DNA of 64,000 nucleotides from positions 186,001 through 250,000 of the forward strand of contig JASBNA010000023.1 in the NCBI GenBank assembly GCA_038087015.1, in the 5' to 3' direction. Numbering within the stretch: position 1 is the stretch's first letter; each line of letters begins with the position of its first letter. The stretch comes from Cerrena zonata (Eukaryota > Basidiomycota > Agaricomycetes > Polyporales > Cerrenaceae). The translations under genes and the position numbers were made by a program. Below the pieces are notes generated by a model that ran no database searches, had not been told where the DNA came from, and saw only the letters and a program-made list of their open reading frames with translations. Below are positions 48,917-57,173 of the stretch, piece after piece.

Positions 48917-51900
48917 ATGCTGAAAAAACCAACCAACTCACCGGGTCTTGAGGAGGATGACGACTTGTTTGAAGAAACTAGAAGGTTAGATTCAATTGAC
49001 CAAGTCCGTGAGTACGAGACTGAAAGCCATCATGATCGTTCATTTAGCAATGACTTCCGGGTTTCCAGTTTTCATGATCCTGCTCAACAACAACAGCAGC
49101 AGCAGCAGCATCAACAACAACAACAAGCTTTTAACAACGATCCGAGATTGAGTGGCTTTGGTAGTCCCTTCTTTATGCAACCATATGATTTTGGAACTTT
49201 TGTTCCAAATAGATACAGTATGGTACCACCAGCTTTGAATCACCGTAATACTTCTAGCTATAGTACTATGATCGATGAAGAAGATGCATTTGAAAAATTG
49301 AATGGATCATATGGCAGTTTAAACTCTGATAAAAGAAATAAAACGGTTGCTTTCCAAGATTTAGCTCCAGAGTACCCACCAAATATTTATAGTCCAGGTA
49401 AAACCAATCATTTAATGAATGACTTTGAAATGGATAATATGGAGCCACTTGAAGAAGGCTCAAGACCAATGAGACCATATTCTACCTATTTCAATGGGGA
49501 AGACTATATGATCAATCCATTAGAAGATGCTGATGGAAGTGATGACTTTGATCCCTTTGGAGATGATGATTCATTATTTTCAGATACAGGAGAAGAAATT
49601 ATGAGAAGAGGAACTACAATTAAAAGATTAAATAGGAAGAACACCATGCAAAGTCATAAAACAAAAGCTACCGGAACCTCTTCAGCGCTTGAAAACGATG
49701 ATGAATTTTTAGGCTATGGGGAAGAAGATGATGAAGATGATGATTTCAAACCAAAATTAAATTACACCAAAACCATTAAAAAGGCAAAATTAGTTGATGG
49801 GAATTATGTAATTGATGCTCCAGTCCCACAAGCTTTATTAGATACCTATGGTAAAAAAATTAGCGATGGAGGAAGAGAAATGTCATTCATGAGATATACA
49901 GCAGCCACATGTGGACCATCAAATTTTCAAGCTTTCAAATATAATATCAGACAAGCATTATATTCACCACCACGTCAAACTGAAATTTTAGTTTGTATTA
50001 CTATGTATAATGAAGATGAAATATTATTAGCAAGAACATTGAAAGGGGTTTTCAATAATATTAAAAATTTAACTAATAGATCCGATCCATGTTGGGGAGA
50101 AGATTCTTGGAAAAAAATCACTGTTTGTATAATTAATGATGGTAGAGCACAATTAAATAAGAGATCAGAAAAATTATTAAGTGCATTAGGTGTTTATCAA
50201 GAAGGATATGCTAAATCCAAAATTAATGATAAAGATGTTAAAGCACATATTTATGAATATACTTCAACTGTTGGAATTGATGTTGTTAATGATCGAGTTC
50301 ATTTAGGACCAAATTCCAATCCGGTTCAATTTTTATTCTGTTTAAAAGAAAAGAATTCAAGAAAAATTAATTCCCATAGATGGTGTTTCCAATCATTTTG
50401 TCCAATTTTGAATCCAAAAGTTGTTATGTTATTAGATTGTGGTACTCAACCATCTAAAGATGCATTTTATCATTTATGGAGATCATTCCACGATCCAAAT
50501 GTTGCTGGGGCATGTGGAGAAATGAGAGCCTCATTAGGACCAGGAAGAAAATTATTGGGTAATCCACTTGTTGCAGCACAAAATTTTGAATATAAAATCT
50601 CCAATATTTTAGATAAACCCATGGAATCAGTTTTTGGATTTATTTCGGTGTTACCGGGGGCATTTTCAGCATATAGGTACGAAGCCTTACTTAATGTTGA
50701 TGGAGAAGGACCATTAGAAAAATATTTCAAGGGGGAATTTTTACATAATGATACCCAGGTTAATAATGAAGAAGATGATGAACGACAATTAAAGGAACGT
50801 AATTTCCGTCAAGCCGGGATTTTCACATCGAATATGTATTTAGCAGAAGATCGTATTTTATGTTTTGAATTAGTTGCTAAAAAGAAGCATAATTATATTT
50901 TGAGATATGTTAATGAAGCTAAAGCCGAAACTGATGTACCGGAAAAGCTTGATGAATTTGTATTACAAAGAAGAAGATGGTTAAACGGGTCACTTTTCGC
51001 TGCTGGATATGCGGTATTCCATTGGACTAAGATTTGGAAATCTAATCATTCCTTAATACGTAAAATGGTGTTACAAATTGAATTTTATTATCAATTTATT
51101 ACATTATTAGTTTCATGGTTTTCAATTGCATCATTTTTCTTAGTTTTCAGAATTTTAACCAAGAATTTGGGTGCAAAAGATATGAATTTTGGAGTTGGGA
51201 AATATTTGGCGGTTATAACGTTGTGGATTTATGTTGGAGCGGTTGTTTGTACTTTTGTTTTAGGTTTTGGTAATACTCCCAGAGGAACCAAAAAGTTTTA
51301 TACGGTTATAGCGGTTTGTTTTGCAATTTTAATGTGTTATATTATGTTTGCTACGATTTTTTTGGCGGTACATACTGTTCAAGATCAATTACATGAACAT
51401 AAAGATAATTTAACTGCAATTATGGTTTTCACTGATCGAAAATTCCGAGATTTGGTTGTTTCATTAGCATCTACTTATACCCTTTATTTTGCCGGAGCAT
51501 TTATGTATGGAGAACCAAGTTTTATGTTTACTTCATTTATTCAATATATCTTATTATCCCCATCCTATATTAACATTTTGAATATTTACTCCTTTTGTAA
51601 TATTCATGATGTTTCTTGGGGTACCAAAGGTGAAGAAAAAGTTAAGGATTTAGGTAGTGCTAAATCAACTAGTGAAGATAATATTGTTATGATTGCCCCC
51701 GGATTACAAGAAGAATTAAATGAATCTTATTTAAATACGTTGGAAAGCTTGAGACAAGCACCTGAAGTGGTTATTCCAATGAATAACAAAAAGAATCACG
51801 ATGATTCTTATTATGCATTAGTGAGAACCTTGACGGTATTGGTTTGGATGTTAACCAATGCAATTTTAATTGCAATTGTATTAGAAGCCGGTGGAGTTGA

Positions 51901-52093
51901 CACCTTAACCAATTCCGATTCTGAAAGTTTGAGTGGGAATTCCGAAATCTTCTTATCAATTATTTTATGGATTGTGGCTGCATTGGCCCTCTTCAGATTT
52001 ATCGGAAGTACCCTCTACTTAATTTTCAAAGTTATGAGACCGTTGAAATGGAAATTGAGAAGCAAAAAATTACTCTCTAAAGCGAAAAAATAA
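48917..52093 (+). CDS. Class I chitin synthase (Chs1/CHS2/CHS8-type)
   Basis: Processive UDP-GlcNAc transferase of the plasma membrane. 1058 residues from an ATG at 48917. The N-terminal 300 residues are soluble, acidic and include a polyglutamine tract (about residues 56-71). The catalytic core has CITMYNEDE, LDCGTQPSKDAFYHLWR, the acceptor motif LAEDRIL and QRRRW near residue 684 (LQRRRWLNGS). About seven membrane helices follow, separated by SWGTKGEEK. The PNVAGACGEMRA and QNFEYKISNILDKPMES blocks fit class I (S. cerevisiae Chs1, Candida CHS2/CHS8) rather than class II. Candida has more than one class I gene, so the exact orthologue is open. The frame is intact. Codons in the polyQ tract mix CAA and CAG. 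Confidence 0.92.
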   Translation: MLKKPTNSPGLEEDDDLFEETRRLDSIDQVREYETESHHDRSFSNDFRVSSFHDPAQQQQQQQQHQQQQQAFNNDPRLSGFGSPFFMQPYDFGTFVPNRYSMVPPALNHRNTSSYSTMIDEEDAFEKLNGSYGSLNSDKRNKTVAFQDLAPEYPPNIYSPGKTNHLMNDFEMDNMEPLEEGSRPMRPYSTYFNGEDYMINPLEDADGSDDFDPFGDDDSLFSDTGEEIMRRGTTIKRLNRKNTMQSHKTKATGTSSALENDDEFLGYGEEDDEDDDFKPKLNYTKTIKKAKLVDGNYVIDAPVPQALLDTYGKKISDGGREMSFMRYTAATCGPSNFQAFKYNIRQALYSPPRQTEILVCITMYNEDEILLARTLKGVFNNIKNLTNRSDPCWGEDSWKKITVCIINDGRAQLNKRSEKLLSALGVYQEGYAKSKINDKDVKAHIYEYTSTVGIDVVNDRVHLGPNSNPVQFLFCLKEKNSRKINSHRWCFQSFCPILNPKVVMLLDCGTQPSKDAFYHLWRSFHDPNVAGACGEMRASLGPGRKLLGNPLVAAQNFEYKISNILDKPMESVFGFISVLPGAFSAYRYEALLNVDGEGPLEKYFKGEFLHNDTQVNNEEDDERQLKERNFRQAGIFTSNMYLAEDRILCFELVAKKKHNYILRYVNEAKAETDVPEKLDEFVLQRRRWLNGSLFAAGYAVFHWTKIWKSNHSLIRKMVLQIEFYYQFITLLVSWFSIASFFLVFRILTKNLGAKDMNFGVGKYLAVITLWIYVGAVVCTFVLGFGNTPRGTKKFYTVIAVCFAILMCYIMFATIFLAVHTVQDQLHEHKDNLTAIMVFTDRKFRDLVVSLASTYTLYFAGAFMYGEPSFMFTSFIQYILLSPSYINILNIYSFCNIHDVSWGTKGEEKVKDLGSAKSTSEDNIVMIAPGLQEELNESYLNTLESLRQAPEVVIPMNNKKNHDDSYYALVRTLTVLVWMLTNAILIAIVLEAGGVDTLTNSDSESLSGNSEIFLSIILWIVAALALFRFIGSTLYLIFKVMRPLKWKLRSKKLLSKAKK

Positions 52094-52280
52094 TAACTAA
52101 CCTACATATTTACAATATTAACCTTTTAAATTTTTTCTCATATACTTTCTACATATACTTTTATACTGTTCTTCTACCGTGTAGTGCATGCCAGGGGGAT
52201 TTTATACTCATTTCTACAAACCCAGATAAATTAATGGCATATCAATATTCAATTAAAGTACTGCAAGGAGAAAAATTAAT

Positions 52281-52326
52281 GGGCGCGCAGGGGCGTGCGC
52301 CCACCGATGGGCCAGCGCACCGCTGG
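52281..52326. repeat. Two adjacent GC-rich inverted repeats
   Basis: GGGCGCGC pairs with GTGCGCCC (52281-52302, one G-T mismatch). Ten bases on, CCAGCG pairs perfectly with CGCTGG around CAC (52312-52326). The block is strikingly GC-rich within AT-rich flanks, 190-230 bp after the chitin synthase stop. It could be a structured 3'-UTR/terminator, a factor-binding cluster or a small foreign insert. Confidence 0.7.
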
Positions 52327-52827
52327 GTTTTGCGGTCGTGTGTAATTCCCAACCAAAAAATCACTCAATTCACAAAAATTAAACGGCTAAATTCTATTCG
52401 TTTTCAAATTGGAATAAAACGGCATATTCAAAAGTACCTTACTTTGAACCTAGAATCCGTTTTACCCGCTTATGGCTTATGGCTTATCCCAAACCAGAGA
52501 ATCTATCCAGAGATATTTCCAGATATTTCTAAAGATATCCAGCGATATCCCAGGAGTTATATCCGAAGTATTTTATTTTTCTTTTTCCTTTTCAATAGAC
52601 CTGTACCGGAATAAATTTCATTTTAGATCTTGTCTTGGAAGTATCCTTGGTATTGGGGTTAAAATGGGGTCTTGGTATTGGGGTCGGAGCGAAACGATTA
52701 TTAGATAACTACACGATTAGGTTGCAAATATTGTCAATGCGATTGGTTGATAGGTTTTCGATAAGTAAATCCCTCATCTCTACCGTAACATTTAGTATGC
52801 CAGCGTTTCCTGTCACCAGTACATCCC

Positions 52828-52863
52828 CTACTTCACCTACATCACCTACTTCACCTACATCAC
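52828..52863. repeat. 18-bp tandem repeat (two copies)
   Basis: Two copies of the 18-bp unit CTACTTCACCTACATCAC, themselves built of 9-bp halves (CTACTTCAC and CTACATCAC), preceded by a degenerate half. It would code Pro-Thr-Ser if translated, but no gene is supported. Confidence 0.8.
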
Positions 52864-52940
52864 CAGTACAGCACCACATACCACATAAGGGTACTCAGTG
52901 TACATGAGTACCAGTAAAGCATACCAGTAATCCCGTTCAA

Positions 52941-53033
52941 CCAGTAATTCAGTACTCAGTATTCAGTATTCAGTATTCACTAATCAGTACTCAGTCAGCA
53001 TTCAGTACTCAGTATTCACTAATCAGTATTCAG
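52941..53033. repeat. CAGTAYT short-repeat array in the PMA1 upstream region
   Basis: Around a dozen CAGTATT, CAGTACT and CAGTAAT heptamers, some fused with CACTAAT. A 19-bp block (CAGTATTCACTAATCAGTA) recurs at 52970 and 53010. The array begins with looser CCAGTAA words from about 52910. Confidence 0.75.
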
Positions 53034-53178
53034 AGTAAGCGAGCATTGTTAAAGTCTATTCTTGATTTGGATGTTTTACCCACTCTTTTGACGATGACGC
53101 AAAGCAGGGTCCGGTTAATACAGGTATCCATTACCCTTTCTGGCAGACCAAGCAGTTCGGCAGTCGGCGACTTCCGGT

Positions 53179-53184
53179 CACGTG
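53179..53184. promoter_or_regulatory. CACGTG E-box upstream of PMA1
   Basis: CACGTG inside GGTCACGTGCGGCCGGG, a GC-rich island about 660 bp before the PMA1 ATG; also contains CGGCCG. Candidate for Cbf1/Pho4-type and zinc-cluster factors. Confidence 0.4.
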
Positions 53185-53686
53185 CGGCCGGGATTCGTTC
53201 AGATTCTTTATCTTTTTCTTTGCCAACCCAATTAAAACCCGGGTTCCAGTTCAGCCGATTGTCCCAAAACAAAATAGAAGAAACAAAGTGGAGGGGCAAA
53301 CGCAGGTCGTGGCCCGGAGACTAATTTTTATTTTTTTATTTTGAAAAAAAAAAAATTCCCTCAACCATAGAAACATCTGCGTGCGCCAACCGCTCATTTT
53401 ACTCCATTGAGTAAAAGTGAAAACATTATGTGTTTTTTTTATGCCTAATTTAACATCACTTTGCTAAGCTATTTTTTTTTTTTTTGGTTTTGTTAGTATT
53501 TTGTATTATTTTATTAGTGTTTTGCATTATTTTATAGGTAGTGTTTTTATTATTATTTTTTATTTTTCCTCTTTGTTGGAAATTTGCAAATTTGCAAAAT
53601 TTCCAATTCCAAAAAATTTTCCTTTTCTTTTTTGAGCTTTTTGACCGACTTTTTTTTTTTTTTGATATTTTGCCCATTAGCCGCCG

Positions 53687-53694
53687 TATAAATA
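53687..53694 (+). promoter_or_regulatory. PMA1 TATA box
   Basis: TATAAATA 144 bp upstream of the PMA1 ATG, followed by a T-rich initiation region. Confidence 0.55.
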
Positions 53695-53837
53695 TTTATA
53701 CAATTCCCAATTTTTTTATACTGAAAAGCTTTTACTTCTTTTCTTTTTAGTCAATTTCAAGTTACTCTTTTTAAATTTTAATTTATCTTTTTTTTGGATT
53801 CTATTCTAAAGAAGAAAAGGTTGAAAAATCTGAAAAA

Positions 53838-56530
53838 ATGAGTGCAACTGAACCAACTGTCGAAAAAGTCGACAAGAATGTTTCTGATGATGAAGATGAA
53901 GACATTGATCAATTAATTCTTGATCTTCAATCAAACCAAGGTTTGGATGATGAAGAAGAAGAAGAAGAAGGTCCTCAAACCACTTTCAAGGCTGTTCCAG
54001 AAGAATTATTAAAGACTGACCCAACCACTGGTCTTTCTCAAGAAGATATCACCAAAAGAAGAAAGAAGTATGGTTTAAATCAAATGGCTGAAGAAAAAGA
54101 AAATTTGGTTTTGAAATTTATCATGTTCTTCGTTGGTCCAATTCAATTCGTTATGGAAGCCGCTGCTATTCTTGCCTGCTGGTTTAGAAGATTGGGTTGA
54201 TTTTGGGGTTATCTGTGGTTTATTGGCTCTTAACGCTTTTGTTGGTTTTATCCAAGAATACCAAGCTGGTTCCATTGTTGATGAATTGAAGAAAACTTTG
54301 GCTAATACCGCTTTTGTTATTCGTGATGGTTCTCTTGTTGAAATTGCTGCTAATGAATTGGTTCCTGGTGATATTTTACAATTGGAAGATGGTACCGTTA
54401 TCCCAGCTGATGGTCGTATCGTTTCTGAAGATTGTTTATTACAAGTTGATCAATCTGCTATTACCGGTGAATCTTTGGCTGTTGATAAAAGACATGGTGA
54501 CTCTACCTACTCTTCTTCTACCGTTAAAACTGGTGAAGCTTTTATGGTTGTTACCGCTACTGGTGATAACACTTTTACCGGTCGTGCTGCTGCTTTGGTT
54601 AACAAAGCTGGTGCCGGTCAAGGTCATTTCACTGAAGTTTTAAACTCTATTGGTACTATCTTGTTGGTTTTGGTTATTGTTACCTTATTGGTTGTTTGGG
54701 TTGCTTGTTTCTACAGAACCGTTAAAATTGTTCCAATCTTACGTTACACCTTGGCTATTACCATTGTTGGTGTTCCAGTTGGTTTGCCAGCTGTTGTTAC
54801 TACCACTATGGCTGTCGGTGCTGCTTACTTGGCTAAAAAACAAGCTATTGTTCAAAAATTATCTGCTATTGAATCTTTAGCTGGTGTTGAAATTTTATGT
54901 TCTGATAAAACTGGTACTTTAACCAAAAACAAATTATCTTTGCACGAACCATACACTGTTGAAGGTGTTGAAGCTGATGACTTGATGTTGACTGCTTGTT
55001 TAGCTGCTTCTAGAAAGAAGAAGGGTTTGGATGCTATCGATAAAGCTTTCTTGAAATCTTTAATTGCTTACCCAAGAGCTAAAGCTGCTTTAACTAAATA
55101 CAAGGTTATTGAATTCCAACCTTTCGATCCTGTTTCTAAAAAAGTTACCGCCATTGTTGAATCTCCAGAAGGTGAAAGAATTATCTGTGTTAAAGGTGCT
55201 CCATTATTCGTCTTGAAAACTGTCGAAGATGATCACCCAATTCCTGAAGACGTTCACGAAAACTATCAAAACACCGTTGCTGAATTTGCTTCCAGAGGTT
55301 TCAGATCTTTGGGTGTTGCTAGAAAGAGAGGTGAAGGTCACTGGGAAATCTTGGGTATTATGCCTTGTATGGATCCTCCAAGAGATGATACTGCTGCCAC
55401 TGTTAATGAAGCTAGACGTTTAGGTTTATCTGTTAAAATGTTGACTGGTGATGCTGTTGGTATTGCTAAAGAAACTTGTCGTCAATTAGGTTTAGGTACT
55501 AACATTTATGATGCTGATAGATTAGGTTTATCCGGTGGTGGTGACATGGCTGGTTCTGAAATTGCTGATTTTGTTGAAAATGCTGATGGTTTTGCTGAAG
55601 TTTTCCCTCAACATAAATATAATGCCGTTGAAATTTTACAACAACGTGGTTACTTGGTTGCTATGACTGGTGATGGTGTTAACGATGCTCCATCTTTGAA
55701 AAAAGCTGATACTGGTATTGCTGTTGAAGGTGCTACCGATGCTGCTCGTTCTGCTGCTGATATTGTTTTCTTGGCTCCTGGTTTATCTGCTATTATTGAT
55801 GCTTTAAAAACTTCTAGACAAATTTTCCACAGAATGTATGCTTATGTTGTTTACCGTATTGCTTTATCTTTACATTTGGAAATCTTCTTAGGTTTATGGG
55901 TTGCTATCTTGAACAACTCTTTAAACATTGATTTAGTTGTTTTCATTGCCATTTTCGCTGATGTTGCTACTTTAGCCATTGCTTATGATAATGCTCCTTA
56001 TGATCCAGCTCCAGTTAAATGGAACACTCCAAGATTATGGGGTATGTCTATTATCTTGGGTATCATTTTAGCTGTCGGTACTTGGATCACTTTAACTACT
56101 ATGTTCATGAAGAAAGGTGGTATCATTCAAAACTTCGGTGGTTTAGATGGTATCTTATTCTTGGAAATTTCTTTAACTGAAAACTGGTTAATTTTCATTA
56201 CTAGAGCTCAAGGTCCATTCTGGTCTTCTATTCCATCATGGCAATTAGGTGGTGCTGTCTTGATTGTTGATATCATCGCCACCTTGTTTCACCTTATTCG
56301 GTTGGTGGTCTCAAAACTGGACTGACATTGTTACCGTTGTCAGAACCTGGATTTTCTCTTTTGGTGTCTTCTGTGTCATGGGTGGTGCTTACTACTTAAT
56401 GTCTGAATCCGTTGCTTTCGATAACTTCTGTAACGGTAAATCAAACAAACCACAAAGAGATGGTAGATCTATTGAAGATTTCTTATTATCCATGCAAAGA
56501 GTTTCTACTCAACATGAAAAATCTACTTAG
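53838..56530 (+). CDS. PMA1: Pma1 plasma-membrane H+-ATPase (two frame breaks)
   Basis: P3A proton pump that energises the plasma membrane; essential in yeasts. ATG at 53838. Three frames are collinear with Pma1. The first (53838-54200) covers the acidic N terminus and ends in [10 protein letters not shown]; the second (to 56325) continues [19 protein letters not shown] and holds [12 protein letters not shown] (Asp near residue 356), [12 protein letters not shown] and [11 protein letters not shown]; the third resumes [18 protein letters not shown] and ends [10 protein letters not shown], the regulatory tail with the Ser-Thr pair. Extra bases sit at 54175-54177 (C or T) and 56287-56290 (T or C). 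Removing one at each gives 896 residues, against about 895 in Candida. Codon use is strongly biased (TTG, GGT, GCT, AGA), as for a very abundant protein. Such purity of sequence argues against a pseudogene. Confidence 0.96.
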
Positions 56531-57173
56531 ATTTATTAGATTTATTTTAATTGCAAAAAATGAACATAAAAAAATTTTTTTAAATCATATTCCCACATTC
56601 CCACTTTTGATTTGATGAAATTTTTTTATTTTATTTTTAGCATGTTTATCATATTTCTTTTAATTATCTTTTTTTTTTTCAAACACTCCCTTTTTAATTT
56701 AATCTTTCATTTCATTCTCCTAATCAAAAATGAATTATATTAAGAAAAACTCAAAAAAATCCAAAAAAAAATACCTTTTCCCTTTTTTTTTTGACATCTG
56801 GTTTAATGTTTGCATTTCTCCATTTGACTTTAAAATTTTTTTGATAACTTGATTTTCACTCTGGATTCCCGTCCTTACCTTTTTTTTATTATAATTTATT
56901 TTTCTTATTCGATTCCCCTTTTTCCCGTCATTATTTTTATTCTCTAATTTTTAATTTTTTTTCGTATTATAGTATAAGTAATAGATCATAATATTCATAA
57001 TTTAATTATATTGTAGTTTGGTTTTCCGATAGAAGAGGTTGTTTTCCGATAGAAGAGGTTAAGGGTTGTTTGTTTTTACAGTCTAAAGTTGCTGCTAATA
57101 GAAAAAAAAAAATCAAAATAAGTACGAAAAATTTCAACAGAAGTTTAATCACTTGATCGTACGCTAAACGAGT
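56531..57173. other. PMA1 3' flank and DDL1 promoter
   Basis: About 640 bp, T-rich on the plus strand, with T runs at 56671-56680 and 56783-56792 that probably belong to the PMA1 3'-UTR. A perfect 20-bp tandem duplication (57021-57060) lies just upstream of DDL1. Nothing else is visible. Confidence 0.5.
57021..57060. repeat. 20-bp perfect tandem duplication upstream of DDL1
   Basis: Two identical 20-bp copies, each GTTTTCCGATAGAAGAGGTT, end 113 bp before the DDL1 ATG. The copies are exact, so the duplication is recent or maintained. Confidence 0.9.

Larger units (their letters stand above)
52094..53837. other. PMA1 upstream region, repeat-rich
   Basis: 1.7 kb between two plus-strand genes; it must hold the chitin synthase terminator and the strong PMA1 promoter. 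Contents: a GC-rich hairpin block (52281-52326), an 18-bp tandem repeat (52828-52863), a CAGTAYT array (52941-53033), a CACGTG E-box in GC-rich DNA (53179-53184), several A or T runs (53343-53354, 53471-53486, 53650-53664) and a TATA box (53687-53694). The last 370 bp before the ATG are strongly T-rich on the coding strand, as in many very active yeast promoters. The 70-130-codon frames seen here show no family resemblance. Confidence 0.55.

Noticed and set aside
48917..52093. Class II chitin synthase
   Set aside because: The PNVAGACGEMRA/QNFEYKISNILDKPMES blocks align better with the Chs1/CHS2/CHS8 class I group.
54314..54880. Leu/Val-rich alternative frames inside PMA1
   Set aside because: Shadows of the biased GCT/GGT/GTT codons of PMA1 in another frame.
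7028..56290. Programmed ribosomal frameshifting as a general system in this genome
   Set aside because: The breaks have both signs, no shared heptamer or rare-codon context, and nearly all coincide with homopolymer-length ambiguities; long genes elsewhere in the window are intact.
53838..56530. PMA1 as a pseudogene
   Set aside because: No substitutions in catalytic motifs, strong codon bias and only two one-base indels. A decaying copy would show more damage.
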